From the NCBI GenBank assembly GCA_038125995.1, contig JAYPEX010000014.1, positions 1-40,802 of the forward strand: a DNA stretch of 40,802 bases, in the 5' to 3' direction. Each line of letters starts with the position of its first letter. Within the stretch, counting starts at the first letter, position 1. Both the position numbers and the translations under genes were made by a program. This document shows positions 8,998 through 17,488 of the stretch, piece after piece. The notes under the pieces are model-generated. The model did no database searches, was not told the DNA's origin, and was given only the letters and a program-made list of their open reading frames with translations. Origin of the DNA: MAG-120531 sp038125995. Its GTDB lineage: Bacteria; Bacteroidota; Bacteroidia; Flavobacteriales; Flavobacteriaceae.

Positions 8998-10905
8998 ATG
9001 AGTAATTATCACATAAAATCTCTTGAAGAGTATTTTAATGTTTATCGAAGATCCATCAGAAATCCTGAAACATTTTGGGCTGAAGTTGCTGAAGAGCACT
9101 TTCTGTGGAGAAAAAAATGGGATAAAGTTCTCGAATGGGACTTCAAAGAACCTAAAATTGAATGGTTCAAAGGAGCCAAACTCAACATTACAGAAAATTG
9201 TATTGATCGTCATTTAGTGACAAAGGCGGATCAAACAGCCATTCTCTTTGAGCCTAATAAACCTGATGAAGATGCCATTACTTTAAGCTATAGACAATTA
9301 CACGAACGTGTGTGTAAAATGGCAAACGTTCTAAAATCAAAGGGAATTCAAAAAGGGGATCGCGTTGTTATCTATATGCCAATGATTCCTGAACTTGCAG
9401 TATCCTTATTAGCCTGTGCTCGTATTGGAGCAGTTCATTCTGTTGTATTTGCAGGATTCTCTTCTTCTGCTTTAGCGGCGCGTATCAACGACTGTGAAGC
9501 AAAAGCGATAATGACCTCTGATGGATCTTTTAGAGGACCTAAGACGATTGCAATTAAGGCGATTGTCGATGAAGCACTCAAGAATTGTACAACTATAGAA
9601 ACTGTTTTGGTTGTCAATAGAACTGGTGAAAATGTTCAAATGCAAACAGGAAGAGATTACTGGCTTGAACCGCTTTTAGATGAGGCTGATTCGCATTGTG
9701 ATGCTGAAATAATGGATGCAGAAGATCCTCTTTTTATACTGTATACTTCTGGTTCTACAGGTAAACCGAAAGGAATGTTACACACCACGGCAGGTTATAT
9801 GGTTTACACGGCCTATACATTTAAAAACGTATTTCAATACCAAGATGAGGATGTCTATTGGTGTACAGCTGATATAGGATGGATTACTGGACATTCATAT
9901 ATTGTCTATGGGCCTCTTGCAAATGGAGCAACTACAGTTATGTTTGAAGGAATTCCTTCCTATCCAGATTTTAGTCGATTCTGGGAGATTATTGAAAAAC
10001 ACAAAGTCAATCAGTTCTATACGGCTCCAACAGCGATTAGAGCACTTGCAAAAGAAAATTTAGACTATGTAACTGGTAGCGATTTATCCTCACTAAAAGT
10101 ACTTGGAACAGTTGGAGAACCGATCAACGAGGAAGCTTGGCATTGGTATAACGATCATATTGGAGATAAGAAATCACCTATTGTAGATACTTGGTGGCAA
10201 ACTGAAACTGGAGGAATCATGATCTCCCCAATTCCATTTATCACACCCACAAAACCAACCTATGCAACCCTACCACTTCCTGGAATTCAACCTGTACTCA
10301 TGGATGAAAACGGAAATGAAATCTTTGGAAATCAAGTTGACGGTAGACTCTGTGTTCAATTTCCTTGGCCTTCGATCGCACGAAGTATTTGGGGCAATCA
10401 CCAACGTTATGCAGAAACGTATTTTTCTGCATTCCCAGGGATGTATTTCACAGGAGATGGTGCCTTAAGAGATGAAGTTGGGTATTATAGAATCACTGGT
10501 AGGGTAGATGATGTGATTATCGTATCGGGACATAACCTAGGTACAGCACCAATTGAAGATGCAATCAATGAACACAATGCAGTTGCTGAATCTGCTATCG
10601 TAGGTTATCCACATGATATCAAAGGGAATGCTTTATACGGTTATGTGATTCTCAAAGAGACAGGTGAGTACAGAGATCGTGACAATTTAAAGAAAGAAAT
10701 CAATCAGGTTATTACCGAACACATCGGTCCGATCGCTAAATTAGATAAAATTCAGTTTACCTCTGGACTTCCAAAAACCAGATCAGGAAAAATTATGAGA
10801 AGAATTCTTCGAAAAATAGCTTCAAATGAAACTGGTAATCTCGGAGATATTTCAACACTTCTCAATCCTGAGATAGTCGACGAAATTATCAAAGGAAGGA
10901 TTTAA
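8998..10905 (+). CDS. acs: Acetyl-CoA synthetase
   Basis: Acs converts acetate, ATP and CoA to acetyl-CoA through acetyl-AMP in the cytoplasm. The 635-aa length is normal. Seen are the AMP-binding motif YTSGSTGKPKG (about 249-259), the TAxxGWITGHSY stretch, WWQTETGG (about 400), FTGDGAxRDExGYYxITGRVDDVI and the C-terminal PKTRSGKIMRR, whose Lys is the residue acetylated in the regulation of other Acs enzymes. It is the last gene of the acetate operon with the DUF4212 protein and symporter. Confidence 0.97.
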   Translation: MSNYHIKSLEEYFNVYRRSIRNPETFWAEVAEEHFLWRKKWDKVLEWDFKEPKIEWFKGAKLNITENCIDRHLVTKADQTAILFEPNKPDEDAITLSYRQLHERVCKMANVLKSKGIQKGDRVVIYMPMIPELAVSLLACARIGAVHSVVFAGFSSSALAARINDCEAKAIMTSDGSFRGPKTIAIKAIVDEALKNCTTIETVLVVNRTGENVQMQTGRDYWLEPLLDEADSHCDAEIMDAEDPLFILYTSGSTGKPKGMLHTTAGYMVYTAYTFKNVFQYQDEDVYWCTADIGWITGHSYIVYGPLANGATTVMFEGIPSYPDFSRFWEIIEKHKVNQFYTAPTAIRALAKENLDYVTGSDLSSLKVLGTVGEPINEEAWHWYNDHIGDKKSPIVDTWWQTETGGIMISPIPFITPTKPTYATLPLPGIQPVLMDENGNEIFGNQVDGRLCVQFPWPSIARSIWGNHQRYAETYFSAFPGMYFTGDGALRDEVGYYRITGRVDDVIIVSGHNLGTAPIEDAINEHNAVAESAIVGYPHDIKGNALYGYVILKETGEYRDRDNLKKEINQVITEHIGPIAKLDKIQFTSGLPKTRSGKIMRRILRKIASNETGNLGDISTLLNPEIVDEIIKGRI

Positions 10906-10927
10906 AAGGAGGGATTCATTAAAAAAG

Positions 10928-10950
10928 CTAGAACGAAAAATTCTAGTTTT
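10928..10950. terminator. Terminator between acs and the flavin reductase gene
   Basis: CTAGAA and TTCTAG form a 6-bp stem with a 7-base loop, with AAAAAAG on the left and TTTTATTATT on the right. It sits in the convergent spacer and can serve both strands. Confidence 0.7.
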
Positions 10951-10982
10951 ATTATTAATATTTTTTTAATTTCTAAGTTAAA

Positions 10983-11606
10983 TTAGAGTTTTTTATAGGG
11001 TATGCGTTCAATGGTTTTAGTTTTTGCATACCCATCTAGACCATTGATGGTAAGCGTGTTAGCTCTACTTAAATCGATGAACAAATCATCATCTACGGCC
11101 TCAATAGGGGCTTCGATACTTATAATTTGTGCAGTGACTAGAATGGTGCCATTTTCTTTTATTTCGTAATGAGAGGAGTACTTACATCCAATTTTAATAG
11201 ATGCTTCCTTGACAAATGGAGCGATGAAGTTATTTTGATATTCGGGAGTCAAGCCAACCTTTTCAAATTCAGATTGTTCTTTAGGAAAGCTCAAACTCGT
11301 ATCATGTCCTTGTTTGTATATGGACTCATTCACGTGATTCACGGTTAAATATGCCGTTTCTAACATATTTGCAAAACTGTGTCTTGGTACTGTAGTAGGA
11401 CGTAATATGAACCCTAAATAAGCAGGATCACTACCCAAATGGATAATAGAACTAAAAACGGCTAGGTTTTCAATACCATCAGAGGAAATACTTCCAATTA
11501 AGTTGGCTGATTTATACCCTGTACAGGAATTAATTAAATGAAGTCGTTTCTTTTTTTCGAGTACTTCAATATCAGCGAGATTCCATTTTCTCTTTTGCAT
11601 GTCCAA
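10983..11606 (-). CDS. Flavin reductase family protein (FMN-binding split barrel)
   Basis: A 207-aa protein of the flavin reductase-like, FMN-binding split-barrel family. Seen are NLIGSISSDGIENLAVFSSIIHLGSDPAYLGFILRP (about 35-70), the typical substrate/FMN region, and TVNHVN near 90. Family members reduce free flavin with NAD(P)H or use bound FMN. It is the last gene of the leftward photobiology operon and its start overlaps the regulator's end by 35 bp. In this context it could keep flavin reduced for the photolyases, which need FADH-; that is inference. A second ATG two codons downstream is an alternative start. Confidence 0.88.
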   Translation of the reverse strand: MDMQKRKWNLADIEVLEKKKRLHLINSCTGYKSANLIGSISSDGIENLAVFSSIIHLGSDPAYLGFILRPTTVPRHSFANMLETAYLTVNHVNESIYKQGHDTSLSFPKEQSEFEKVGLTPEYQNNFIAPFVKEASIKIGCKYSSHYEIKENGTILVTAQIISIEAPIEAVDDDLFIDLSRANTLTINGLDGYAKTKTIERIPYKKL

Positions 11607-12510
11607 TTTTTTTTAATTGATTTTCTAAATCATCAATACTTTCTATAAATCTACATTTTGATGACTTGATGTTGTTTTTGAGATCGTGTATCGCACTTCC
11701 TGTAATCCACAATTCTTTATAGCATTTTTCGTCGATTTGTATGATTAATTCTTGTAAAAATTTAGTGACTTCTTCAATTCTAAAGTTGGTTGAGAGGTGG
11801 GATACAAAATAAATGGTTTCATCACTATTGATAAATTTATCGAGCGCATCTAAGGGAATGGTAGCCCCTAACATGATGCAATTGATTTGATTTATTAATA
11901 ATAAGTAATGAAAAAACAACAGGCCTACATCGTGTATTTCGTTTTCAGGAAGAAAGAGTATAAAGGTTTCTCTTGAATTAAAATTGATCACTTCTTTGTC
12001 AATTTCTGAATACAATTTCTGTTTGATGATCTCTACAAGAAAATGTTCATGACTGATATCTAAATTATTGGTTTGCCAAAGTACGCCAACATAATAAAGA
12101 AGGGGTACAATGTAATCCATATAGATGGTCTTAAAATCATTCGTTTGTGAAATCTGATTGTAATGTGCTTCAAACGATTCTTTATCAAAGACTAAAACAT
12201 CTAATAACATTCGTTTTACATGGGTCGAAACGCTAAAATCATTTTCGTAATTGTCAGCAATTAATTCCTCAATTTCACGATTTGACATCGCAGCTATTTT
12301 TGATATTTTGTAACCTTTATCAATTAATAACTTGATATTGAGTAAAAATTTTAAATCATCTAAGGTGTACAAACGTATGTTGGTATCCGTACGTTGCGGT
12401 TCTAAGATGTGGTATCTTTTTTCCCATACACGAATCGTTCCCTTCTCAATTTCTGACAAGTTCGAAAGTTCCTGAATGGATAATAATTGTTTTGTAAATT
12501 CTTTTTTCAT
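11572..12510 (-). CDS. CarH/LitR-type cobalamin photoreceptor, MerR-family repressor
   Basis: A 312-aa light-sensing regulator. Residues about 8-75 are a MerR winged-helix DNA-binding domain (IRVWEKRYHILEPQR, LYTLDDLKFLL). The B12-binding helix bundle has the W-x9-EH motif (W145, E155, H156) that caps adenosylcobalamin in CarH, and the Rossmann domain has E191-x-H193-xx-G196, with His193 the expected lower cobalt ligand. In characterised CarH, dark AdoCbl-bound tetramer represses and light breaks the Co-C bond. The residue after the Trp, His in Thermus CarH, is Gln146 here. It lies in the leftward operon behind a putative operator, so autoregulation is likely. Confidence 0.92.
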   Translation of the reverse strand: MKKEFTKQLLSIQELSNLSEIEKGTIRVWEKRYHILEPQRTDTNIRLYTLDDLKFLLNIKLLIDKGYKISKIAAMSNREIEELIADNYENDFSVSTHVKRMLLDVLVFDKESFEAHYNQISQTNDFKTIYMDYIVPLLYYVGVLWQTNNLDISHEHFLVEIIKQKLYSEIDKEVINFNSRETFILFLPENEIHDVGLLFFHYLLLINQINCIMLGATIPLDALDKFINSDETIYFVSHLSTNFRIEEVTKFLQELIIQIDEKCYKELWITGSAIHDLKNNIKSSKCRFIESIDDLENQLKKIGHAKEKMESR

Positions 12511-12511
12511 T

Positions 12512-14842
12512 TTAAAAATCGATTACTAATCCTATAGTTGGTACTAATTGGTTGGACTGCGACTGGGCATTGATTAATTGTGGATTTTGATTATCGTCAA
12601 AAATCAATGCGTATTGCGGTGCTTGAGGTATTTCATTTTTTAAAGCATTTTGAAATTCGATATAAAAATCTACAGTATTTCGCTTGTGATTCCATTTCTT
12701 ATCAATACGGATATCCATTTGACTAAAGCTATTCAACCGATTGTTAGCAAGACTTTGGTAGTCGTATTGAATTATTGGATAGCTCTCAATGGTTCTCGGG
12801 AAATCTACCTGAGCAAAGGGTGTTTTACCTGCATATCGATAACGCATACTGAGGTTCCAATTCTTTTTGAATCCATATCCTCCCGTAAACGAAACAAGAT
12901 GTCGACTGTCCCAGGCGGATGGAAGGTAAACGGAGGATCCGTTGTCAAAAAGAGAATGGAAGTAGGTATAAGATAAAATTCCAAACCCATTATCGATAAA
13001 TTTCTGCTGTAACATTAATTCGACACCATATGATTTTCCTTTACCATTATAGGTAACTGCTTCATTTCCAAGAATTTCAAAATCACCGCCTTTGTTTGCC
13101 AGAGAAACATTGTCGTTAACAGATACAGGGTAATTGTTGTAGTGTTTATAAAATCCCTCGAGGGAGAATAAAAGTGCTGTATCGATAAAACTTTCGTAGC
13201 CGATTACCAGGTGGTTACTTTGAGTATACTCAAAGTTTGAAGCATTTATAAATTGTCCACCTTCCTGATACCCTAATACTGTTAAAGGAGGTAATTTGAA
13301 GTATCTTCCTAGAGTACTGTTAATTTTAGATTTTTCTCCAATAGCATAACTCATCGATATACGGGGTGAAAAAGCTGTTTTGTGACTTTGTTGATAGTTG
13401 GTGTAGTCGAGTCTGAAACCAGTGGATAGCTCGAATTTATTATCGAAGTAGCTTTTTGATACTTGAGAATAAAGACCGTTTTGAAAAAAGTCTAAAGAAT
13501 TGTATGATATCAACTCCGTACTCGTTTCTAATTCGTGATGGTTTACTATATTTTTTAAGTTTCCACCCAGACTCAGTTTATAGTCATTTAGATAGAAGGT
13601 TGCATTGTATCGCAATTGCAAATAACGCTCGTCAAAGAGATTGCTGTATAATAACCCCTTTTGATTGACATTGTCACTGTATCTAGAAAAATTATTGATT
13701 TTATTATTAAAGCTAGCAGACAAAATACTGTTACCTTTCAGCTTTGTAAACTGACGTTTCCAATTGACACCTATATTGTTCGTGTTTTGTTCGATAAAAG
13801 GAACCTGTTGAGCAGTAGCAACCTGATCTATTAGATCACTTTGTGGAGCCACAACACTAAATTCATCAATGGATCCCAGTCCAATGATAGTAAGTTCATT
13901 TTGACGATCTACTGATTTAGACACTTTAAATTGATAATCCCAATAATCAGGACGTATGGGTAAACCGATAATTTCAAATAAAAACTGTAAATAACTTCTA
14001 CGAATCGAGGCAATGGCACTTATTGGGCGCTCTTTTGATTTGTTTGTTAAAGGTCCCATAAATGTCAATGCCGTTTCACTAGCACCGACTCGTATATTGT
14101 AGTGTTTTTTGTCAGTGGGTGCTTGACGCTGTTTGAAATTTAGAACACCTGATAAGGCATTGTCTGTTGAGGCTAGAAAGGATGACGTATTGAGTGTTAC
14201 TTCATCTATAAAAGAAACGTTGAGCATCCCAGCAGGTCCACCAGAGCTTCCTTGAGTACTGAAATGATTGATCGCAGTAAGTTCGATACCATCCATAAAA
14301 TAGACGACCTCATTTGGTGCACCTCCACGAATGATGAGGTCATTTCTAAAGCCACCAATAGAAGGTGCTACTCCTGGTAGGGACTGAGCTACACGAACTA
14401 CATCATTATTACCTCCAGGATAATTGGCAATTTCTACTGCCGAGAGTGTTTGTGTAGACAGAGGTGTTTCTTTTTTGCGATATGAAAAATAATCCATAAC
14501 CACCACATTATCAAGTTGATTCTCTTGTGGTAGGAGTTCTATATTGAGTTCTTGAGTCCCTGCAGACTGGACTTGTATGTTGTAACGCGTAAAGGTCGAG
14601 TAACCTATGTATCGGACTTCCAAACTGTAGTTGTTGGGGGCAATGGACTCTAAAACGAAAAAACCATCCTGGTTCGTAGTTGTACCGTATTCTGTATTGA
14701 TTAATACAACAGTAGCACCTTCTAACGCTTCGCCAAATACATCTTTAACATAACCACTGAGTCTTCCGTTATTTTGACCGTAAGCGAAAGAAAAACATCC
14801 AGCGATTAAAACAGTGATTAATGCATTGTAATTCAATTTCAT
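12512..14842 (-). CDS. TonB-dependent outer-membrane receptor
   Basis: A 776-aa TonB-dependent receptor. Residues 1-22 are a signal peptide; about 26-110 is a carboxypeptidase-regulatory-like beta-sandwich (GRLSGYVKDVFGEALEGATV), as in many Bacteroidota receptors; the plug follows with RVAQSLPGVAPSIGGFRNDLIIRGG and a YFMDGIEL motif, then a 22-strand-type barrel. The substrate is unknown. It sits between the SDR and the B12-dependent regulator, with its ATG sharing one base with the SDR stop. A corrinoid or another cofactor of the light response is a possible cargo, but nothing in the sequence proves this. No SusD partner is present. Confidence 0.93.
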   Translation of the reverse strand: MKLNYNALITVLIAGCFSFAYGQNNGRLSGYVKDVFGEALEGATVVLINTEYGTTTNQDGFFVLESIAPNNYSLEVRYIGYSTFTRYNIQVQSAGTQELNIELLPQENQLDNVVVMDYFSYRKKETPLSTQTLSAVEIANYPGGNNDVVRVAQSLPGVAPSIGGFRNDLIIRGGAPNEVVYFMDGIELTAINHFSTQGSSGGPAGMLNVSFIDEVTLNTSSFLASTDNALSGVLNFKQRQAPTDKKHYNIRVGASETALTFMGPLTNKSKERPISAIASIRRSYLQFLFEIIGLPIRPDYWDYQFKVSKSVDRQNELTIIGLGSIDEFSVVAPQSDLIDQVATAQQVPFIEQNTNNIGVNWKRQFTKLKGNSILSASFNNKINNFSRYSDNVNQKGLLYSNLFDERYLQLRYNATFYLNDYKLSLGGNLKNIVNHHELETSTELISYNSLDFFQNGLYSQVSKSYFDNKFELSTGFRLDYTNYQQSHKTAFSPRISMSYAIGEKSKINSTLGRYFKLPPLTVLGYQEGGQFINASNFEYTQSNHLVIGYESFIDTALLFSLEGFYKHYNNYPVSVNDNVSLANKGGDFEILGNEAVTYNGKGKSYGVELMLQQKFIDNGFGILSYTYFHSLFDNGSSVYLPSAWDSRHLVSFTGGYGFKKNWNLSMRYRYAGKTPFAQVDFPRTIESYPIIQYDYQSLANNRLNSFSQMDIRIDKKWNHKRNTVDFYIEFQNALKNEIPQAPQYALIFDDNQNPQLINAQSQSNQLVPTIGLVIDF

Positions 14843-15537
14843 TACGATGTTTTAACAGTTGACATTCCACCATCAATATGGATGATTTGTCCGGTTATCC
14901 AAGATGCATAATCGGAGAGTAAGTGTACTGCTGTTGTTGCAATTTTCTTAGGGTCTCCAATCTCTTGTAGTGGATTTCTGCTTTTTGCGGCTTCTAATTT
15001 GCGTTCATTGTTGAGGAACTTGTCAGCAAGTGAGGTGTGGGTTAGAGATGGAGCAATGGCATTTACTCGGATTCCTGGAGCAAGTTCAGCAGCAACAGAT
15101 CTTGTAAAACCTTCAACGGCTCCTTTTGCAGCAGCGATGGAGGCATGAAATGGCATTCCTACACTTACAGCAACGGTGCTAAAGAACAAGACACTAGCCT
15201 GATTTGATTTTTTAAGTCTGGGTAAGATCGCTTGAAATAAATCTGTTAAGGCAAAGAAGTTGATCTGCATATCAGTCTGAAAGCTCTCTTGTTTTAGATT
15301 GGAAATAGGTTTTAAATTTATGGAACCAGGACAGTAAACAAATTGATCAACGATCTCTGGTAACAACTCTAGATTCAATTGATCAGCAGTTACATCAAAA
15401 GGAATATGAGTGATGTTTAAACCTGCTAATTCTTCTGCAGTTCTAGAAAGAACGTATACCTTGTTATTACTGTATAGTTGTTTGGTAATTTCCAATCCAA
15501 TTCCTTTACTTCCTCCTACTATTACGATGTTTTTCAT
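14842..15537 (-). CDS. SDR-family protein lacking the catalytic tyrosine
   Basis: A 231-aa short-chain dehydrogenase/reductase-fold protein. The nucleotide-binding GGSKGIG (8-14), the N-terminal Rossmann fold, Ser120 and Lys138, and the C-terminal GQIIHIDGG are present. The Tyr of the YxxxK motif is replaced by Ile134 (the stretch reads HASIAAAKGA), so classical SDR chemistry is doubtful. It could bind NAD(P) without being an ordinary dehydrogenase, or use another residue. It overlaps both neighbours by one base (SRPBCC gene upstream, TonB receptor downstream), so it is firmly in the light operon. A sepiapterin-reductase-like role next to the pterin genes is possible but unproven. Confidence 0.88.
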   Translation of the reverse strand: MKNIVIVGGSKGIGLEITKQLYSNNKVYVLSRTAEELAGLNITHIPFDVTADQLNLELLPEIVDQFVYCPGSINLKPISNLKQESFQTDMQINFFALTDLFQAILPRLKKSNQASVLFFSTVAVSVGMPFHASIAAAKGAVEGFTRSVAAELAPGIRVNAIAPSLTHTSLADKFLNNERKLEAAKSRNPLQEIGDPKKIATTAVHLLSDYASWITGQIIHIDGGMSTVKTS

Positions 15538-15995
15538 TATTTATTTCTATTAAAATGTTCTTCGAGTACCTCTGTTCTGTAATCGAATATGTCTTTGAGT
15601 TTGTTTTTAACGTAAAGTGTGTGTACTAACTTTCCCAAAATTCCGAAAGGTAGTTTGTAATCTAACACATCTTCCATCAACACACCATCGGCTGTTTTGG
15701 TAAAAAAATGCTTGTGATGCCAAAATTTATAAGGACCAAATCGCTGTTCATCTATAAAATAATGATGGTCTTTTACCTGTGTCAGTTCAGTAACCCATTC
15801 CATAGGAATATTTAACAATGGCGAAACGGTGTAACAGATCACTTGACCTGCAAATGCTTTCTTATCCGCTCCAGATTTGATTTTAAATCCCATATAATCA
15901 GGTGTAATCTTTTGAAGGTTTCTTGGATTTGAAAAGAATTCCCAAGCGTGATCTAAATCACATTTTAAAAATTGTTTACGATATAATTGATACAT
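15537..15995 (-). CDS. SRPBCC-fold ligand-binding protein
   Basis: A 152-aa SRPBCC (START/Bet v1-like) domain protein, COG4276-like, with a hydrophobic ligand cavity in the family. Seen are AWEFFSNPRNLQKITPDYMGFKI (about 18-40), EWVTELTQVKDHHYFIDEQRFGPYKFWHHKHFF (about 68-100) and MEDVLDYKLPFGILGKL. It has no signal peptide. Function is unknown; such genes often sit beside SDR and photolyase genes. It is the first gene of the five-gene leftward operon. The A of its ATG is the last base of the 32-bp operator-like repeat, so its mRNA would be nearly leaderless. Confidence 0.85.
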   Translation of the reverse strand: MYQLYRKQFLKCDLDHAWEFFSNPRNLQKITPDYMGFKIKSGADKKAFAGQVICYTVSPLLNIPMEWVTELTQVKDHHYFIDEQRFGPYKFWHHKHFFTKTADGVLMEDVLDYKLPFGILGKLVHTLYVKNKLKDIFDYRTEVLEEHFNRNK

Positions 15996-16026
15996 TGTTT
16001 AACAAATTTATTAAAAAGTTGAACAA
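15995..16026 (-). promoter_or_regulatory. Operator-like inverted repeat overlapping the SRPBCC operon promoter
   Basis: On the minus strand the left half TTGTTCAAC (16026-16018) and right half GTTAAACAA (16003-15995) are inverted repeats matching at 8 of 9 positions, with a 14-bp spacer. The -7 element TAAATTTG (16010-16003) lies inside it. The same architecture occurs at 19056-19087. A protein bound here would block RNA polymerase, so the site is a good candidate for the B12 photoreceptor encoded three genes downstream. Confidence 0.7.
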
Positions 16027-16042
16027 AATTACAAAAAATACT

Positions 16043-17488
16043 TTATTTAAAGAATTTATCAATAATTATTTTGGAATGCTGACGTACTGATGAAGTTTTT
16101 TTAAAATTCCAAAGCTGATCACTTGCGAATTTGCGAGCAGCCCTTACATCGATAATAGGATAGGGGTAATCCTTTCCCAATTCAAAATTGTAGTACATGC
16201 ATTCCAAAGGAGTCATTAGACTAGGTTCGTGAATCAGGTTTACTGGTAAATTTTTTAACTCAGGAATCCAGGCTTTGATAAATTCTCCATCTGCATCATG
16301 TTTTTTGCTATTTTCAATAGGATTGTAGATTCGTATTGTATTAACTCCTGTTACTCCTGCTTGCATTTGTAATTGTGAAAAATGGATACCTGGTTCAAAA
16401 TCTAAAAAATTTTGTGCCAAAAAGGGGGATGCATTTTGCCAAGGTTGCCACAGCAAATGGGTGTAAAATGAAGTGACCATTGCTCTCATTCTAAAGTTGA
16501 GATACCCCGTCTCTTTTAAACATCGAATACTAGCATCGACAATAGGAATACCCGTTTGCCCTTCTATCCAAGCTTTGTGAAAAATTTTCTTTAATGGTTT
16601 TTCTAAGGAATGATACCCCTTGTTGATGTTGGCGTTTTCAATCGAACAGTCCATTTCAAACTTTTGAATAAAGTGCGATTGCCAATGTATTCTTGAAATA
16701 AAGGCGTTGAGGTTATAATTCTTTTGCTTAGTACTCGAAATTGCCATTTGATAAACTTCTCGAATGGATAGGTTCCCCCAGGCTAGATAGGGAGATAGTC
16801 GACTACACGATTTTCTAGAGGCTAGAGGTTTGGAGATATTTTTTTGGTAGGATTGATATCGTTTTGAAAAAAAACTATGTGCATAACGTAGGGCTGTAGT
16901 GGTACCACCTATTTGAATGCTATGCTGCTTTGGAGTTTCTAGAAAGACTAATTGAAATTGTTTTTCGAGTTCTTTAATTAGTTCTTGACTTATTAACTGA
17001 TGGTTATTAGGGCTAAAATGATAGGGTTTTTGAAGCACGTAACTTTTAAAGTGTTGGTCCCATGATTTTTTGCGTTTTAATCCTCTAATAATGGGTCCAT
17101 TTGGTAGTTCGATCCATTGAATGTTTTTTTCGAGACACCATTTCTTAAAACGAATATCTCTTTTAAAACTAATTTCGATCCCGGTCTCTTGTGAAGAGAA
17201 TACCTTTTTTATAGAGATTTCACTACGATCTAATCGTTCAAAAACCTCTGGGATGGTCCCCATTACACTTAAGACTTTCGTTTGAAAGGAAATGAGATTC
17301 TTGTTTATATCTGATATCGATTCTTTAATGAAGTTTCGATGTCGTTCACTGTAATGTGAAGAAAATAAGAGATCCGATTCAAAAACGTACAATAAAAGTA
17401 ATGGATCCGTAGATTTTAAAGCCATGTCTAGAGCTTCATTGTCTTTAAGTCTCAAGTCTCTTTTGAACCAAAAAATATTGATATCCAT
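16043..17488 (-). CDS. Photolyase-like flavoprotein of an uncharacterised clade
   Basis: A 481-aa cryptochrome/photolyase family protein. The N-terminal photolyase fold starts IFWFKRDLRLKDNEAL; the FAD domain shows SRLSPYLAWGNLSIREVY, WIEGQTGIPIVDASIRCL and TGYLNFRMRAM. In the C-terminal motif that reads ASNVGNWQW in the CPD photolyase of this window, this protein reads PGIHFSQLQM, so the flavin-N5 Asn and the terminal Trp of the electron-transfer chain are not recognisable, although IRIYNP follows normally. It is neither DASH, class I CPD nor FeS type. It overlaps the upstream FeS photolyase gene by one base. Repair versus signalling function cannot be decided. Confidence 0.87.
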   Translation of the reverse strand: MDINIFWFKRDLRLKDNEALDMALKSTDPLLLLYVFESDLLFSSHYSERHRNFIKESISDINKNLISFQTKVLSVMGTIPEVFERLDRSEISIKKVFSSQETGIEISFKRDIRFKKWCLEKNIQWIELPNGPIIRGLKRKKSWDQHFKSYVLQKPYHFSPNNHQLISQELIKELEKQFQLVFLETPKQHSIQIGGTTTALRYAHSFFSKRYQSYQKNISKPLASRKSCSRLSPYLAWGNLSIREVYQMAISSTKQKNYNLNAFISRIHWQSHFIQKFEMDCSIENANINKGYHSLEKPLKKIFHKAWIEGQTGIPIVDASIRCLKETGYLNFRMRAMVTSFYTHLLWQPWQNASPFLAQNFLDFEPGIHFSQLQMQAGVTGVNTIRIYNPIENSKKHDADGEFIKAWIPELKNLPVNLIHEPSLMTPLECMYYNFELGKDYPYPIIDVRAARKFASDQLWNFKKTSSVRQHSKIIIDKFFK

